Positions 45,673 through 57,028 of a DNA stretch of 64,000 nt are shown piece by piece. The first letter of the stretch is position 1, and every line of letters begins with the position of its first letter. The stretch is from Chlamydia sp. BM-2023 (GTDB lineage: Bacteria; Chlamydiota; Chlamydiia; Chlamydiales; Chlamydiaceae). The stretch lies in NCBI RefSeq assembly GCF_964023145.1, contig NZ_CAXIED010000001.1, forward strand, positions 682,001 to 746,000, given 5' to 3'. The translations under genes and the position numbers were made by a program. The notes under the pieces were generated by a model. The model was not told the DNA's origin and searched no databases. It worked only from the letters and a program-made list of their open reading frames with translations.

Positions 45673-47046
45673 ATGACCACTTTACGACAGATTTTTTCGA
45701 TTGCTGAGTTAAGGCAAAAGTTGTTTTTTACATTTGCTTTACTTGCGGCCTGCAGAGTTGGCGTGTTTATTCCTGTTCCTGGAATTGATGGAGAACGCGC
45801 CGTCGCTTATTTTAAACAGTTATTAGGTTCTAGTCAGAATTTATTCCAATTGGCGGATATTTTTTCTGGTGGAGCTTTTGCTCAGATGACAGTGATAGCT
45901 CTAGGCGTTGTCCCGTACATCTCAGCATCCATTATAGTACAACTTCTCCTAGTATTTATGCCCTCCATCCAGAGGGAAATGCGAGAAAGTCCTGATCAGG
46001 GAAAAAGAAAGATTGGAAGACTAACTCGTTTATTTACAGTTGGACTAGCAGTGATTCAGTCTCTGCTATTTGCGAAGTTTGCTTTAAAAATGAACATGTC
46101 AATTCCCGGCATTGTTCTACCAACTTTGTTATCATCCAAGTTATTTGGAGCTCCTTGGATATTCTACATGACAACAGTCATCGTGATGACGACTGGAACA
46201 TTATTACTCATGTGGATAGGAGAACAGATTTCTGATAAGGGTATTGGTAATGGCGTAAGCTTAATTATCAGTCTTGGAATTTTAGCTTCTTTCCCCTCCG
46301 TATTGGGGTCTATAGTTAATAAGTTAAACCTTGGTTCCCAAGATCCTTCTCAACTAGGTCTAGTTTCTCTATTAGTGTTGTGCGGTGTTTTTATATTTGT
46401 TCTCGTTACAACAATTTTGATCATAGAAGGAGTAAGAAAAATTCCCGTGCAGTATGCACGTAGAGTGATCGGTAGGAGGGAAATCCCTGGAGGGGGTTCC
46501 TATTTGCCGTTAAAGGTGAACTACGCAGGCGTTATACCTGTTATTTTTGCTTCGTCCTTGCTAATGTTCCCCGCGACTATAGGACAGTTTATGTCCTCGG
46601 ATTCCTCGTGGCTTAAGCAAATTGCAATTATGTTATCCCCAGGCAGCTGGGTATATTCCTTATGCTATGTTTTGCTTATAATATTCTTTACCTATTTCTG
46701 GACAGCAACTCAGTTTCACCCTGAGCAAATTGCTTCTGAAATGAAAAAGAATAACGCCTTTATTCCAGGAATTCGACAAGGCAAGCCTACACAAACATAT
46801 TTAGAATACACTATGAACCGTGTTACTTTGTTGGGTGCGGTTTTCTTAGCTGTCATTGCCATTTTGCCATCTATATTAGGAAGAGTTCTTCGAGTAGATG
46901 CAAATGTAAGTTATTTTTTAGGTGGTACAGCAATGTTGATCGTAGTTGGTGTGGTTTTAGATACGATGAAACAAGTGGATGCCTTTTTGCTTATGCGTAG
47001 GTACGATAGTTTTTTGAAAACAGATCGTTCCAAAGGAAGGCATTGA
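45673..47046 (+). CDS. secY: Preprotein translocase channel subunit SecY
   Basis: Central pore of the Sec export channel, 457 residues with ten membrane helices. Conserved parts include [13 protein letters not shown] at the plug-side start, the [17 protein letters not shown] segment, [20 protein letters not shown], and the cytoplasmic loop with [27 protein letters not shown]. It lies between rplO and rpsM. adk and map, frequent neighbours elsewhere, are missing. Confidence 0.97.
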   Translation: MTTLRQIFSIAELRQKLFFTFALLAACRVGVFIPVPGIDGERAVAYFKQLLGSSQNLFQLADIFSGGAFAQMTVIALGVVPYISASIIVQLLLVFMPSIQREMRESPDQGKRKIGRLTRLFTVGLAVIQSLLFAKFALKMNMSIPGIVLPTLLSSKLFGAPWIFYMTTVIVMTTGTLLLMWIGEQISDKGIGNGVSLIISLGILASFPSVLGSIVNKLNLGSQDPSQLGLVSLLVLCGVFIFVLVTTILIIEGVRKIPVQYARRVIGRREIPGGGSYLPLKVNYAGVIPVIFASSLLMFPATIGQFMSSDSSWLKQIAIMLSPGSWVYSLCYVLLIIFFTYFWTATQFHPEQIASEMKKNNAFIPGIRQGKPTQTYLEYTMNRVTLLGAVFLAVIAILPSILGRVLRVDANVSYFLGGTAMLIVVGVVLDTMKQVDAFLLMRRYDSFLKTDRSKGRH

Positions 47047-47101
47047 AAAATAACAATTTTTGACCTAAGATGCTTATACTACTTTAAGGGAGGCCCTACG
47101 T

Positions 47102-47470
47102 ATGCCACGCATCATTGGAATTGATATTCCTGCGAAGAAAAAATTAAAAATAAGTCTTACATATATTTATGGGATAGGGTCAGCTCTTTCTGATAAGATT
47201 ATTGCGCAATTGCAATTAAATCCTGATGCCAGGGCTGCTGAATTAACAGAGGAAGAAATTGGCCGACTTAATTCTCTCCTACAAACAGAATATGTTGTTG
47301 AAGGGGACTTGCGACGTCGTGTGCAGTCAGATATTAAAAGGCTGATTTCTATACATGCTTATCGTGGGCAAAGACATCGTCTTTCATTGCCTGTACGAGG
47401 ACAGAGAACAAAAACAAATTCTCGCACACGTAAAGGTAAGCGTAAAACAGTTGCTGGTAAGAAGAAATAA
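47102..47470 (+). CDS. rpsM: Ribosomal protein S13
   Basis: Small-subunit head protein contacting tRNA and the L5 bridge, 122 residues. It begins [25 protein letters not shown] and ends with [24 protein letters not shown], the usual basic tail. GGGAGG lies before the ATG. The 55-base gap after secY lacks infA and rpmJ. Confidence 0.97.
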   Translation: MPRIIGIDIPAKKKLKISLTYIYGIGSALSDKIIAQLQLNPDARAAELTEEEIGRLNSLLQTEYVVEGDLRRRVQSDIKRLISIHAYRGQRHRLSLPVRGQRTKTNSRTRKGKRKTVAGKKK

Positions 47471-47490
47471 TTTTTTTAGGAGAACGTGTT

Positions 47491-47889
47491 TTGGTTAAGC
47501 ATCAAACGCAGAAAAAAGGCGTAAAAAGAAAACAATTAAAGAATGTTCCATCAGGCGTTGTTCATGTTAAGGCTACCTTCAATAATACGATTGTGTCCAT
47601 AACGGACCCTGCAGGGAACACCATTTCTTGGGCCTCAGCGGGAAAAGTTGGGTATTCCGGGTCTCGTAAGTCATCCGCATTCGCTGCAACGGTGGCTGCG
47701 CAAGATGCTGCAAAAATTGCCATGAATTCAGGCCTTAAAGAAGTTGAAGTATGTTTAAAAGGCACCGGAGCTGGCAGGGAATCTGCAGTCCGCGCTCTCA
47801 TAGCCTCTGGTTTAGTTGTTTCTGTCATCCGTGACGAAACTCCTGTTCCTCATAATGGTTGTCGGCCAAGAAAAAGGCGCAGAGTGTAG
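47491..47889 (+). CDS. rpsK: Ribosomal protein S11
   Basis: Platform protein near the mRNA exit, 132 residues. Family segments are [38 protein letters not shown] and [18 protein letters not shown] at the end. The start is TTG at 47491 with AGGAGA upstream. Confidence 0.96.
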   Translation: MVKHQTQKKGVKRKQLKNVPSGVVHVKATFNNTIVSITDPAGNTISWASAGKVGYSGSRKSSAFAATVAAQDAAKIAMNSGLKEVEVCLKGTGAGRESAVRALIASGLVVSVIRDETPVPHNGCRPRKRRRV

Positions 47890-47909
47890 TTTTAGGGAAG
47901 GAGAAAGGG

Positions 47910-49040
47910 ATGTCGGATAATTCACAAAATTTACTTTACGATAAATTTGAATTGCCAGAGTCAGTCAAGATAATGGCTGTAGAAGGCGGCGGGGGAACGA
48001 TTGATAAGCAGGCTCGTTTTGTGGCTGAGCCTCTTGAAAGAGGTATGGGCCATACCCTAGGTAATGCTTTGAGAAGAGCGTTGCTGATTGGTTTAGAGGC
48101 TCCTGCTATTATTTCTTTCTCTATGACTGGAGTTCTGCATGAGTATATGGCTCTTGAAGGAGTCGTTGAAGATGTAACGAATATAGTTCTGAATTTGAAA
48201 GGTGCTTTGTTAAAGAAATATCCTTTCCAAGATAGCGACGAAGGGCGCTGCACTCAGTTAGTAAGAGCTACTATTTCTATAGACGCTTCTGATTTGGCTG
48301 CTGCCGGAGGGCAAAAGGTTATAACATTAGCTGATCTGTTGCAGGAAGGAGGGTTTGAATCAGTAAACCCTGACCACGCGATTTTTACTGTAACGCAGCC
48401 TATGAATCTTGAAGTCGCTTTAAGAATAGCTTTTGGTAGAGGGTATTCTACCTCTGAAAGAATAGTTCTTGAAGATAAAGGCGTGAACGAGATTGTTTTG
48501 GACGCCGCTTTTTCACCAGTAGTTCTAGTTAACTACTTTGTAGAAGATACTCGAGTTGGTCAAGATACAGATTTCGATCGTTTGATTTTATATGTAGAAA
48601 CGGATGGCAGAGTATCTCCTAAAGAGGCTTTAGCTTTTTCTACACAAATCTTAACTAAGCATTTCTCCATTTTTGAAAAAATGGATGAAAAGAAAATCGT
48701 CTTTGAAGAGGCTGTTTCTATTGAGAAAGAGAATAAAGACGATATTCTTCATAAGCTTGTCTTAGGTATTAACGAGATCGAATTGTCCGTAAGATCCACA
48801 AATTGTTTGTCTAATGCAAACATTGAAACCATTGGCGAGTTGGTAATTATGCCAGAACCTCGCTTGCTACAGTTCAGAAACTTTGGTAAAAAGTCTCTTT
48901 GCGAGATTAAGAACAAGTTGAAAGAAATGAAGCTTGAATTGGGCATGGATCTCAGTCAGTTCGGCGTTGGTCTAGACAATGTAAAAGAAAAAATGAAGTG
49001 GTATGCCGAGAAAATTCGGTCTAAAAACGTCAAGGGATAA
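47910..49040 (+). CDS. rpoA: RNA polymerase alpha subunit
   Basis: Assembly platform of RNA polymerase, 376 residues. The N-terminal domain contains [20 protein letters not shown] and the C-terminal domain, from about 295, has [15 protein letters not shown] and [22 protein letters not shown] motifs used for activator and DNA contact. I chose ATG 47910, with AAGGAGAAAGG upstream. A longer frame starting inside rpsK is not supported. Confidence 0.96.
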   Translation: MSDNSQNLLYDKFELPESVKIMAVEGGGGTIDKQARFVAEPLERGMGHTLGNALRRALLIGLEAPAIISFSMTGVLHEYMALEGVVEDVTNIVLNLKGALLKKYPFQDSDEGRCTQLVRATISIDASDLAAAGGQKVITLADLLQEGGFESVNPDHAIFTVTQPMNLEVALRIAFGRGYSTSERIVLEDKGVNEIVLDAAFSPVVLVNYFVEDTRVGQDTDFDRLILYVETDGRVSPKEALAFSTQILTKHFSIFEKMDEKKIVFEEAVSIEKENKDDILHKLVLGINEIELSVRSTNCLSNANIETIGELVIMPEPRLLQFRNFGKKSLCEIKNKLKEMKLELGMDLSQFGVGLDNVKEKMKWYAEKIRSKNVKG

Positions 49041-49048
49041 TTAAGTAT

Positions 49049-49477
49049 ATGCAACACGCTAGAAAGAAATTTAGAGTTGGTCGTACTTCTGCGCATAATC
49101 GTTGTATGTTAGCTAACATGTTAAAATCTTTGATTCATGAAGGAAGGATCGAGACTACTTTGCCTAAAGCAAAGGAGCTACGTCGTCATGCAGATAAGAT
49201 GGTTACATTAGCTAAAAAAAATACATTGGCAGCAAAGCGTCTAGCTGTTGCTAGGCTTATGGTGAGATACAATAAATTGACAAGCAAAGAGGCTCGTCAA
49301 GCTAAGAGTGGTGATTTATCTTCTTACAACGTCGATCGTACGGTTGTTAATAAACTATTTGATGAATTAGGCACTCGTTTTGTCTCTAGAAATGGCGGTT
49401 ATACACGTATTTTGAAATTGCAAAATAGAGTTGGTGATAATGCACGAAAGTGTATTATAGAGTTTTTAGCCAACTAG
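49049..49477 (+). CDS. rplQ: Ribosomal protein L17
   Basis: Large-subunit protein at the exit, 142 residues. The start [28 protein letters not shown] and the segment [26 protein letters not shown] identify it. It is the last gene of the ribosomal cluster. rpsD is not in the alpha part of the cluster here. Confidence 0.96.
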   Translation: MQHARKKFRVGRTSAHNRCMLANMLKSLIHEGRIETTLPKAKELRRHADKMVTLAKKNTLAAKRLAVARLMVRYNKLTSKEARQAKSGDLSSYNVDRTVVNKLFDELGTRFVSRNGGYTRILKLQNRVGDNARKCIIEFLAN

Positions 49478-49513
49478 GCTATTTTTGCGAACACTGACTA
49501 CTAGGGATTAGCG

Positions 49514-50521
49514 ATGAAGGTTGTAATTAACGGTTTTGGACGTATTGGAAGGTTTGTTTTAAGACAAATTGTCAAAAAAAACTCTTCCGTTGAAGTCGTA
49601 GCTGTTAACGATCTTGTCGATGGAGAAGCCCTAACGTATTTATTCCAGTACGACTCTACTCATGGGCGTTTTCAAGGGGATGTTTCTTATCAAGACGGCC
49701 ATTTAGTCATAGGTAATCGCAAAATCAAACTTCTAGCTGAACGTGACGTTCAAAAGCTTCCCTGGAAAGAATTAGGCGTTGACATTGTCATCGAAAGTAC
49801 AGGGTTATTTACCAAAAGAGAAGACGCTGCTAAGCATCTTGATTGTGGGGCTAAACGGGTTATTATTACCGCTCCTGCTAAAGGAGAAGTCCCAACTTTT
49901 GTCATGGGGGTTAATGAAAACCAATTTAATCCTGAAAAAGATGTAATTATTTCTAACGCCTCCTGCACTACAAACTGTCTTGCTCCTCTTGCTAAAGTTT
50001 TATTAGATAACTTTGGTATAGAAGAAGGCTTAATGACAACCGTTCATGCTGCTACTGCTACTCAAAGCGTTGTAGATGGTCCCTCCAAGAAAGATTGGAG
50101 AGGTGGTAGAGGAGCCTTTCAAAATATCGTTCCTGCTTCTACCGGGGCTGCTAAAGCAGTCGCTTTATGTCTTCCAGAATTAAAAGGTAAATTAACAGGA
50201 ATGGCTTTTAGGGTTCCTGTAGCAGATGTTTCTGTAGTCGATCTTACTGTAAGACTCCAGAAATCAACATCTTATGAAGAAATATGTAAAGTTATCAAAC
50301 ATGCTTCGGAAACTGATTTAAGTGGAATTTTAAGTTACACAGATCAGGAAGTAGTATCTTCTGATTTTATAGGCAGTGAATATTCTTCAATATTTGATGC
50401 TGGTGCGGGGATAGCTTTAACCGATCGCTTTTTCAAGCTAGTTGCTTGGTATGATAATGAAATAGGGTATGCTACCCGTATAGTTGATTTATTAGAGTAT
50501 GTAGCAAAGAACTCTAAATAA
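49514..50521 (+). CDS. gapA: Glyceraldehyde-3-phosphate dehydrogenase
   Basis: Glycolytic enzyme of 335 residues. The NAD-binding start is [17 protein letters not shown], the catalytic cysteine sits in [17 protein letters not shown], and [15 protein letters not shown] closes the active site. It is 36 bases after rplQ and 13 before grgA on the same strand. It makes the substrate of the phosphoglycerate kinase encoded at 5173. Confidence 0.97.
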   Translation: MKVVINGFGRIGRFVLRQIVKKNSSVEVVAVNDLVDGEALTYLFQYDSTHGRFQGDVSYQDGHLVIGNRKIKLLAERDVQKLPWKELGVDIVIESTGLFTKREDAAKHLDCGAKRVIITAPAKGEVPTFVMGVNENQFNPEKDVIISNASCTTNCLAPLAKVLLDNFGIEEGLMTTVHAATATQSVVDGPSKKDWRGGRGAFQNIVPASTGAAKAVALCLPELKGKLTGMAFRVPVADVSVVDLTVRLQKSTSYEEICKVIKHASETDLSGILSYTDQEVVSSDFIGSEYSSIFDAGAGIALTDRFFKLVAWYDNEIGYATRIVDLLEYVAKNSK

Positions 50522-50534
50522 AAGGTTATAATCC

Positions 50535-51356
50535 GTGTATTTTACAAGAGATCCAGTTATTGAAACTGTAATTACCTCGAGGGAGGGGTATAAGTTATCC
50601 GTTCGCAATACTAAACATCTTTCTCAAGATCCTTTTGTCGTTGAAGCAGTTGAAGTAATTTCTTTAGGAAATACTTGTTTTTTCCGTAATTGCGATCATA
50701 GTAAACCATTTCTTGTCCCCGCAGCCGATTACGAGGTTATGGAAGTCCGAGATACTAAGATCAATCTTAAAGCTGTAGGCTTAGATCGAGGTATTAAGAT
50801 TGCTGGTGGTAGGGAAGCTTTGATTAAATTGCCTAAATCCGCTCCTGTGGCCGTCATTGATGAAAATGCTTCAGAAGTTTCTGAAGAAGTGACAGAAGCC
50901 GTTAGTCCTGCAGCGCCTCAACCTAATCTCAGAAAAGAGAGGAAGGAGCGCAAAGGGGATAAGTGGAAAGAGAAGAAAAAGCAAGGACGTCGTAAGAGCA
51001 ATAAGGAAATTTCCGAAGTTACAGGATCTTCTCAAGAGATTATTGATGCTGTTACTGAAGAACTCTGGGAAGAGTCTCAAGAAAGTAAATTGAGTGAACA
51101 AAAGAAGTTTTCTTTGTTGCCTCCTCCAGCAAAATTGATTTCTGAGATTATCTCTCAAGCTGTTACGGATCCTACAGTTACTTCTGCTGATTTAGATGAA
51201 TCTTTACAAGCGTTGGTTACTGAAAGTTCTGAAGTAATCAATGCGTTGTTGTCTGGAGACCAGTCGATTACTTTCCCTGAAGAGGATTCTTCAGCTGTAG
51301 AAGAGCCTATTTGCGAACAGCCATCGCCATCTTCTTTTGCTTCCGAAGATGAATAG
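50535..51356 (+). CDS. grgA: GrgA-type chlamydial transcription activator (CT504)
   Basis: GrgA is known in C. trachomatis as a Chlamydia-specific protein that stimulates transcription by binding sigma66 (and sigma28) and DNA. This gene is in the CT504 position after gapA. The 273 residues have a structured N-terminal part (1-100), a strongly basic stretch at 131-157 ([17 protein letters not shown]), consistent with the DNA-binding region, and a long acidic, Ser/Glu-rich tail. The start is GTG at 50535 with AAAGG ten bases upstream. Assignment rests on position, size and charge pattern. Confidence 0.8.
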   Translation: MYFTRDPVIETVITSREGYKLSVRNTKHLSQDPFVVEAVEVISLGNTCFFRNCDHSKPFLVPAADYEVMEVRDTKINLKAVGLDRGIKIAGGREALIKLPKSAPVAVIDENASEVSEEVTEAVSPAAPQPNLRKERKERKGDKWKEKKKQGRRKSNKEISEVTGSSQEIIDAVTEELWEESQESKLSEQKKFSLLPPPAKLISEIISQAVTDPTVTSADLDESLQALVTESSEVINALLSGDQSITFPEEDSSAVEEPICEQPSPSSFASEDE

Positions 51357-51377
51357 CGTTTCATTAGATGAAAACCA

Positions 51378-51406
51378 TTGATTTGGAAAGGGTCGTGTGG
51401 TAAGAT
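51378..51406 (+). promoter_or_regulatory. Possible promoter for tRNA-Leu(UAA)
   Basis: TTGATT at 51378-51383 and TAAGAT at 51401-51406 are separated by 17 bases, about 90 bases upstream of the tRNA. Both hexamers match four of six consensus positions. Confidence 0.35.
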
Positions 51407-51493
51407 CCTGAATTATATTTCGTGGTTTTTATCCAAATAAGCTAATTCGAAATTCTTTAATGGCATTTAAAGATCAGTAGAATTCTTTACGTT

Positions 51494-51576
51494 GCTCAGA
51501 TGGTGGAATGGTAGACACTAGGGACTTAAAATCCCTTGGGCGTAGGCCCGTGCAAGTTCGAGTCTTGTTCTGAGCA
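51494..51576 (+). tRNA. tRNA-Leu (anticodon UAA)
   Basis: Class II tRNA of 83 bases. Acceptor stem GCTCAGA/TCTGAGC is perfect. The anticodon stem AGGGA/TCCCT encloses CTTAAAA, giving TAA. A long variable arm (TTGGGCGTAGGCCCG region) and a T loop with GTTCGAGTC follow. The discriminator is A. CCA is not encoded. A T-rich stretch follows the 3' end. Confidence 0.95.
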
Positions 51577-51803
51577 GTCTTTGTTTTTCTTAAAAGTTTC
51601 TCCCGCTTTCTTTCTTTTAATTTTCAACATAGCTTTCTTTTTATTTCTTTGTTTCTAGAAATTCTAAATTTCAATCTTCAGACCAGGAAATATTAACTTA
51701 GATTTTTTTGATTTTTGGATTCATTTTTCTTCGTTGTGAAATTGAGACAATAACTCACCCGTGTGCTATAAGCCGGGAAAGTCTAATTAATAAGAGGTAT
51801 CCT

Positions 51804-52739
51804 TTGCGGCGGTTCTTATCGGCAATTAGGCTGCGTCTAACTTCTATATGGTCTAGCAACTCCTCTTCTTCACATCATTATGATTTATGCCCCCGATCTA
51901 TGCTTCTGTTGCTTTGTCGATGGAAAGATGCAGATATTATGGAATTGCAATATGCGAGCAGTATTCTTGCAGAGGTTTGCAGTAAAATGAGTAGCGATCT
52001 CATTTCTAATACATCCAGTGTACTGGAAGTAGAAGAGGTGAATGGAGAGACTACTCATTCTGAATGGAAACATCGCTTGTCAGTGTTGGAACAGGATTTT
52101 TCTTCTCGTGAAGAGATGAGAAATGCTGAAATAGAAAAACTAAAAAGTGAAAACAGCTGGTTACAAAATCGTCTTTCGGAAAGATTACAGCAAACGCGTC
52201 ATCAAAATGATATAATTGATGAGTTAAAGCGTGATCTTATAGAAAGTGTTCAGCAAACAGAAATTAGTGAAGGAAGACGTTCGTGTTACGAACATAAAAT
52301 TAAGATCCTCGAGGAACAGTTAGATAAGCTGACGATGTCTCGAATTCCTGAAACCGATATGTTTGAACAAGGATCAGAAGAAAGCTTAGCAAAACAGAAA
52401 GAGCTTATAGATTTGAATTCTACATTGAAGCAATTGCATAAAAAGCAAACAGATCAAGAAATGACCTATCAGGAAGAAATAGCAAAATTGCACCTTGAAC
52501 TTCAATATTACAGACAATCCGTTGATTGTCAGGAAGCACACAAAATAGTGCAGATTCAAAATGAGCTAGTTCAAAAGAAAAAAGAAGTTGCCTTGTTGCA
52601 AGATCTTGTAGAAGATCAATATTGTCAGATACAAACTCTCCATAAGAAATTAGGACAGGAAGGCGCTTTAAACGCTTCTCGTTTAAAGCAACTGCTAGGA
52701 CGGGATGCAGAGTGTAGTCAGGATGATTGTGTTAGATAG
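51804..52739 (+). CDS. Coiled-coil hypothetical protein (CT503 position)
   Basis: A 311-residue protein dominated by a long heptad-rich coiled coil from about residue 90 to 295, rich in Glu, Gln, Lys and Leu. A basic, Ser-rich N terminus and a short hydrophobic stretch (SMLLLLCRW) precede it. I chose TTG 51804 because AAGAGG lies six bases upstream. The frame is open further upstream (to about 51708) but without a ribosome site. A structural or scaffold role is possible. I do not recognise the family. Confidence 0.65.
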   Translation: MRRFLSAIRLRLTSIWSSNSSSSHHYDLCPRSMLLLLCRWKDADIMELQYASSILAEVCSKMSSDLISNTSSVLEVEEVNGETTHSEWKHRLSVLEQDFSSREEMRNAEIEKLKSENSWLQNRLSERLQQTRHQNDIIDELKRDLIESVQQTEISEGRRSCYEHKIKILEEQLDKLTMSRIPETDMFEQGSEESLAKQKELIDLNSTLKQLHKKQTDQEMTYQEEIAKLHLELQYYRQSVDCQEAHKIVQIQNELVQKKKEVALLQDLVEDQYCQIQTLHKKLGQEGALNASRLKQLLGRDAECSQDDCVR

Positions 52740-52855
52740 TCTAAATGTAATGGGTTCTTAGAGCGGATTTTAAGTTGTAATTATCTATTGCTAACATAGT
52801 GTAAATTCTACATGCTCCGCGAGGAGAATGTTTCTCAAGCAAGAAGGACTTAATT

Positions 52856-53362
52856 ATGGCGCAGTTGATTATGGGGATTGATCCCGGAACGCTAGTTTCT
52901 GGATATGCAATCATCATTGTTGAACAGCGTTATCAAATCCGTGCGCATAGCTACGGAGCTATTCGTTTATCTCCGAAACAAACATTACCAGAGCGTTACA
53001 AAGAGCTTTTTCAGACAATTTCTACAGTGTTAGATGATGTTAATCCTGAAGCTGTAGTCCTTGAAACGCAGTATGTTCATAAGAATCCCCAAAGTACTAT
53101 AAAATTAGGAATGGCTCGCGGCGTCCTTATACTTGCGGCGGCTTTGAAAGATATTCCTATATTTGAGTATGCTCCAAACGTTGCCAAGCGGGCTGTTGTG
53201 GGCAAAGGAAACGCAAGTAAACAGCAGGTACAACTCATGGTTAGCAAAATTTTAAATATTCCTGAGGTTTTAAATTCTAACTGTGAGGATATTGCAGATG
53301 CATTTGCATTGGCAATATGCCATGCCCACACTTCTGTTTATACATGTTTAGGAGTTCGATAA
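52856..53362 (+). CDS. ruvC: Holliday junction resolvase RuvC
   Basis: Endonuclease that cuts Holliday junctions, 168 residues. The acidic catalytic residues appear in MGIDPGT (Asp 7), [11 protein letters not shown] (Glu) and [14 protein letters not shown] (the Asp pair). AGAAGGA lies upstream. The stop TAATG overlaps the ruvA start by one base, so the two are coupled. Confidence 0.95.
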   Translation: MAQLIMGIDPGTLVSGYAIIIVEQRYQIRAHSYGAIRLSPKQTLPERYKELFQTISTVLDDVNPEAVVLETQYVHKNPQSTIKLGMARGVLILAAALKDIPIFEYAPNVAKRAVVGKGNASKQQVQLMVSKILNIPEVLNSNCEDIADAFALAICHAHTSVYTCLGVR

Positions 53363-53985
53363 TGTACGATTATATTCGTGGAATTCTTACTTATATTAGC
53401 TCTGGACACATGGTGGTAGAATGTCAGGGACTAGGATTTAGTGTTTGTGCTTACGATCGTTGGCTTATGAAATTGTCTAGCCAATTACATCAAGAACTTG
53501 TCGTGTATACTTATATGGTTGTTCGAGAAAATGAACATATTCTCTATGGGTTTCACTCTCGAGGGGAACGCGAATGCTTCCGTATGCTAATTTCATTTTC
53601 AGGAGTAGGGCCTAAGACTAGCCTAGCGATTTTAAATACTTTTTCTCTTAGTCAGCTGTGTTCTATAGCGCGTACTGAGGATGTAAAGTCTATAGCTTCT
53701 GTACCCGGTATTGGTAAGAAAACAGCAGAGAAACTCATGGTAGATTTAAAACAAAAGCTACCTGATTTACTACCGCTAGATAATCAAAGGATTGCCTCCT
53801 GGGAGCCAGCAAAACCTTCATTTACAGAAGAGGGAATACAAGCCTTAGCAGCTTTGGGATATCCTAAATCTTCTGCGGAGCGAATGATTGCTGAAGCTAT
53901 GAATGAGTTACCTGAAAATGCCTCGTTAGCAGAGATTCTTCCTATTGCATTAAAAAAGAACTTACAAGGATTGAACAAGAACTAG
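53362..53985 (+). CDS. ruvA: Holliday junction branch-migration protein RuvA
   Basis: Tetrameric junction-binding partner of RuvB, 207 residues. Domain I is [12 protein letters not shown] with the OB fold. Domain II has the two helix-hairpin-helix units ([13 protein letters not shown] and [13 protein letters not shown]). Domain III from about 155 contacts RuvB. I chose ATG 53362, with AGGAG upstream, rather than a longer frame inside ruvC. ruvB is not in the window. Confidence 0.94.
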   Translation: MYDYIRGILTYISSGHMVVECQGLGFSVCAYDRWLMKLSSQLHQELVVYTYMVVRENEHILYGFHSRGERECFRMLISFSGVGPKTSLAILNTFSLSQLCSIARTEDVKSIASVPGIGKKTAEKLMVDLKQKLPDLLPLDNQRIASWEPAKPSFTEEGIQALAALGYPKSSAERMIAEAMNELPENASLAEILPIALKKNLQGLNKN

Positions 53986-54010
53986 ACTTTCCTGAAGATA
54001 GTGGTATAAT
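53983..54010 (+). promoter_or_regulatory. Possible promoter for ndk
   Basis: A perfect TATAAT at 54005-54010 with TAGACT 16 bases upstream (53983-53988), at the very end of ruvA and 45 bases before ndk. Confidence 0.45.
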
Positions 54011-54054
54011 TTCCTGCGGATTTACTTCATGTTGTTTAAGGAGATTGTATATAC

Positions 54055-54483
54055 ATGGAACAAACGCTATCAATTATCAAGCCTGATTCTGTGGGCAAGG
54101 CTCATATCGGAGAGATTGTTGCTATTTTTGAAAAAGCAGGATTTCGCATAGCTGCTATGAAAATGTTGCATTTGTCCGTAAAAGAAGCCGAAGGCTTTTA
54201 CGCTGTTCATAAATCCCGTCCATTTTTCCAAGAACTAGTAGATTTTATGATATCAGGTCCCGTTGTGGTGATGGTGCTTGAAGGTGACAATGCTGTCGTC
54301 CGTAATCGTGAAATTATGGGTGCTACAAACCCTAAAGAAGCTGCTCAGGGAACTATTCGCGCTCAATTTGGTGAGTCTATAGGTATTAATGCTGTGCATG
54401 GATCTGACAGCTTGGAAAATGCTGCTATAGAAATTGGTTACTTCTTTAGTAAAACAGAGATAGTAAACTCAGCTGCTTCCTAA
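54055..54483 (+). CDS. ndk: Nucleoside diphosphate kinase
   Basis: Transfers phosphate between nucleoside di- and triphosphates. The 142 residues start [21 protein letters not shown] and carry the active-site His in [16 protein letters not shown]. It complements the nucleotide transporter at 60332 by balancing imported triphosphates. AAGGAG precedes the start. The stop is shared with the convergent lipoate ligase. Confidence 0.96.
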   Translation: MEQTLSIIKPDSVGKAHIGEIVAIFEKAGFRIAAMKMLHLSVKEAEGFYAVHKSRPFFQELVDFMISGPVVVMVLEGDNAVVRNREIMGATNPKEAAQGTIRAQFGESIGINAVHGSDSLENAAIEIGYFFSKTEIVNSAAS

Positions 54484-55196
54484 AGCAAATTTGATAATAG
54501 CTTGGTGGACTTACGGTGGGGCTTTTCGAAAAGTTGTCTCAGCTCATGTTCTGAAAGGTCTTCCCAAAGAAAGATGCTGCTTGCAGATTCCTGCACTTTA
54601 TCAAAGAAGCTTTCTTTAGTAGGAAACCAGGGTTGAATAGTTGTTAGGAAATCTTGATGTAGGCGTTGTTTTCTGTACGACGGTTGTTTTTTGGGTACTG
54701 GGAGATAGCGAGCGAGCTTGTCTATGTCCATATCCCAGAGAAAGGTCGTGTGGTGTACCCAGCGGAACCTTTGAATATATTGAGCATTTCCTGCAATTTT
54801 CTTTTCCCCGAAGGTATAATCGTTTTCATTAATGGAAAACTCTTCCGGGAACATAGGACTGTAAATACTGTAAGTCCAGTTCATCAGATCTTGAGAGCTA
54901 GACATTGGCTCTGTAGAATTTATAATCCAAGTTACAAATAAACTGTTTTTATCCACAAAGACTGTGCCACCACCACTATAACGTTTAATTATGGGGATAT
55001 TATCAGTTTTTAATGCGGGAAGATGTAAATCTTCCTCGGGATTTCTTGAAATACCTAGGACTACCGCTTCAGGGACTTCCGAGTTAATAATACAAACATT
55101 TTTTTTGCAGTTGCGCAGAAGGGCCTCTTCTAGCTGCAATTGCTTGAAGATGGGCATTCCAGATAGATTTAGAAAGATACAGTTATTGGTGAGCAT
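54480..55196 (-). CDS. lplA: Lipoate-protein ligase A family protein
   Basis: Attaches lipoate to the E2 subunits of 2-oxoacid dehydrogenases. The 238 residues show the family signature [12 protein letters not shown] and the catalytic lysine region [11 protein letters not shown]. It belongs to the short form lacking the large C-terminal domain of E. coli LplA. Its start lies within the 3' end of mnmG (14-base overlap), so translation is coupled. Chlamydiae depend on host-derived cofactors, which fits a scavenging ligase. Confidence 0.9.
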   Translation of the reverse strand: MLTNNCIFLNLSGMPIFKQLQLEEALLRNCKKNVCIINSEVPEAVVLGISRNPEEDLHLPALKTDNIPIIKRYSGGGTVFVDKNSLFVTWIINSTEPMSSSQDLMNWTYSIYSPMFPEEFSINENDYTFGEKKIAGNAQYIQRFRWVHHTTFLWDMDIDKLARYLPVPKKQPSYRKQRLHQDFLTTIQPWFPTKESFFDKVQESASSIFLWEDLSEHELRQLFEKPHRKSTKLLSNLL

Positions 55197-57018
55197 GTTT
55201 TTTCACAGCAACCATCAAGACTTGAATATCAGCACAAGCAATGCCAGATATCCTCGAAGCAGAACCTATAGTTCTTGGGGTAAATTTGGCTAGTTTTTCC
55301 CTAGCTTCTAAACTTAAAGCAGCGATATTTTGATAATCGATATCTTCAGGGATGACCATATTTTCCGATTTTGAAAGGCTGTGAATTAAAGCCTTTTGGC
55401 GATCTATGTATCCAGAATACTTAATTTCCATTTCCAAAGAAGCATTAAGAATCAGGCCTAAATCACGGACATCCTCAGGGAAGGTCTCTTTTAAAACATC
55501 ATAAGATACTTCTGGACGACAAAGAGCTTTAGCTAAGGAAACTACTGAGCTACCATATTTTTTGAATGTTTTACTTAAACGGAGCTTTTCTTCTTCTATA
55601 ATGCGTTTGTGATTTTCAAATACCTCAAAACGCTCCTTACTTAACAGACCTAGATCTCTACCGTAATGTGATAAACGTAAGCAGGCATTATCTTGTCTGA
55701 GGAGTAACCGGTGTTCTGCTCTACCTGTAAACATACGATAAGGTTCATCTAAAACTTGTGTCGTAAGATCATCAAGCATTACACCAATATAGGACTCCTG
55801 ACGTGTAGGAATAAAAGCAGGTTTATTAAGAACCTTATTTACAGCGTTAACACCTGCTATGAGGCCCTGAGCAGCTGCTTCTTCGTAACCTGTAGTTCCA
55901 TTAATTTGTCCGCAGAGAAAAAGACCTTCTACTATCTTACTCTCTAGATTAGGATAGATTACATTACCATGGACATAATCATATTCTATAGCATAAGCCG
56001 GACGGGTGATAACGGCGTTTTCTAGTCCCAGGACAGAGCGAACCATAGCGTATTGAACGTCGAAAGGCATGGATGTTGATAATCCATTTACGTAAACTTC
56101 TTGGGTGTGAATTCCCTCGGGTTCTATGAAGATATGATGGCGTTCCTTGTCTGCAAACTTAACAATTTTATCTTCAATGGACGGGCAGTAACGCGGCCCA
56201 ATACCTTCAATACGCCCCCCATAAAGAGCAGAACGACTAATATTAGCTGCGATAATGTCTTTGGTTTTCTCAGTAGTGTGGGTAATATAGCACGATACTT
56301 GAGGGAGGGGAGGAAGGAATAACTCTTCTCTATGAACAAATCCTACGCCAGACTCACCAGGTTGTTCTTCAGTAACAGAAAAATCTATTGAGGAGGCCAG
56401 TAAACGCGGAGGAGTCCCTGTTTTTAACCTGCTAATAGGGAAACCGCGCTCTTTTAACGCAGCTGATAACCCTGTAGCAGCAGGGTCTCCAAGACGGCCT
56501 CCAGAAAAATTTCTATCGCCGATGTGAATTAAGCCGCGCATAAACGTTCCAGAAGACAGAATAACTGTCTTCCCCAGGTACGTAATCCCTTCTTTTGTGG
56601 TAACTCCCTGGATAACGCTTTCATTGTCTAGTAAAGATTCTACCGTACCTTGCATGATATGCAAGCCCGGGACACTCTCCAATAAGCGTTTCATATTGAT
56701 ATGATACATTTGCTTATCGACTTGAGCCCTGGGCGCTCGAACAGCAGGACCCTTAGTCTGGTTTAGGATACGAAACTGTATCCCAGACTGATCCGCAACT
56801 TCTGCCATAATACCACCAAGGGCGTCGATTTCTCGAACGATATGTCCCTTCCCGATACCACCAATGGCAGGATTACAACTCAACTTAGCTATAGTATCTA
56901 AGTTTGAAGTTAGCATTAGCGTTAAGGCGCCCATTTTTGCAGAACAAAATGCGGCCTCGCAACCAGCGTGCCCAGCCCCAATGACAATAACATCGTAACT
57001 AATTGGGTGAGTCCACAT
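55183..57018 (-). CDS. mnmG: tRNA uridine-34 carboxymethylaminomethyl enzyme MnmG (GidA)
   Basis: FAD-dependent enzyme that, with MnmE, modifies the wobble uridine of several tRNAs. The 611 residues contain the FAD-binding [19 protein letters not shown] near the N terminus, [35 protein letters not shown], and the C-terminal helical domain that binds MnmE. A tiny basic gene lies 10 bases upstream on the same strand. Confidence 0.96.
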   Translation of the reverse strand: MWTHPISYDVIVIGAGHAGCEAAFCSAKMGALTLMLTSNLDTIAKLSCNPAIGGIGKGHIVREIDALGGIMAEVADQSGIQFRILNQTKGPAVRAPRAQVDKQMYHINMKRLLESVPGLHIMQGTVESLLDNESVIQGVTTKEGITYLGKTVILSSGTFMRGLIHIGDRNFSGGRLGDPAATGLSAALKERGFPISRLKTGTPPRLLASSIDFSVTEEQPGESGVGFVHREELFLPPLPQVSCYITHTTEKTKDIIAANISRSALYGGRIEGIGPRYCPSIEDKIVKFADKERHHIFIEPEGIHTQEVYVNGLSTSMPFDVQYAMVRSVLGLENAVITRPAYAIEYDYVHGNVIYPNLESKIVEGLFLCGQINGTTGYEEAAAQGLIAGVNAVNKVLNKPAFIPTRQESYIGVMLDDLTTQVLDEPYRMFTGRAEHRLLLRQDNACLRLSHYGRDLGLLSKERFEVFENHKRIIEEEKLRLSKTFKKYGSSVVSLAKALCRPEVSYDVLKETFPEDVRDLGLILNASLEMEIKYSGYIDRQKALIHSLSKSENMVIPEDIDYQNIAALSLEAREKLAKFTPRTIGSASRISGIACADIQVLMVAVKKHAHQ

Positions 57019-57028
57019 AAACTAGCAA

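Noticed and set aside
47859..47909. N-terminal extension of rpoA inside rpsK
   Set aside because: The downstream ATG has a strong ribosome site and gives the family's usual start.
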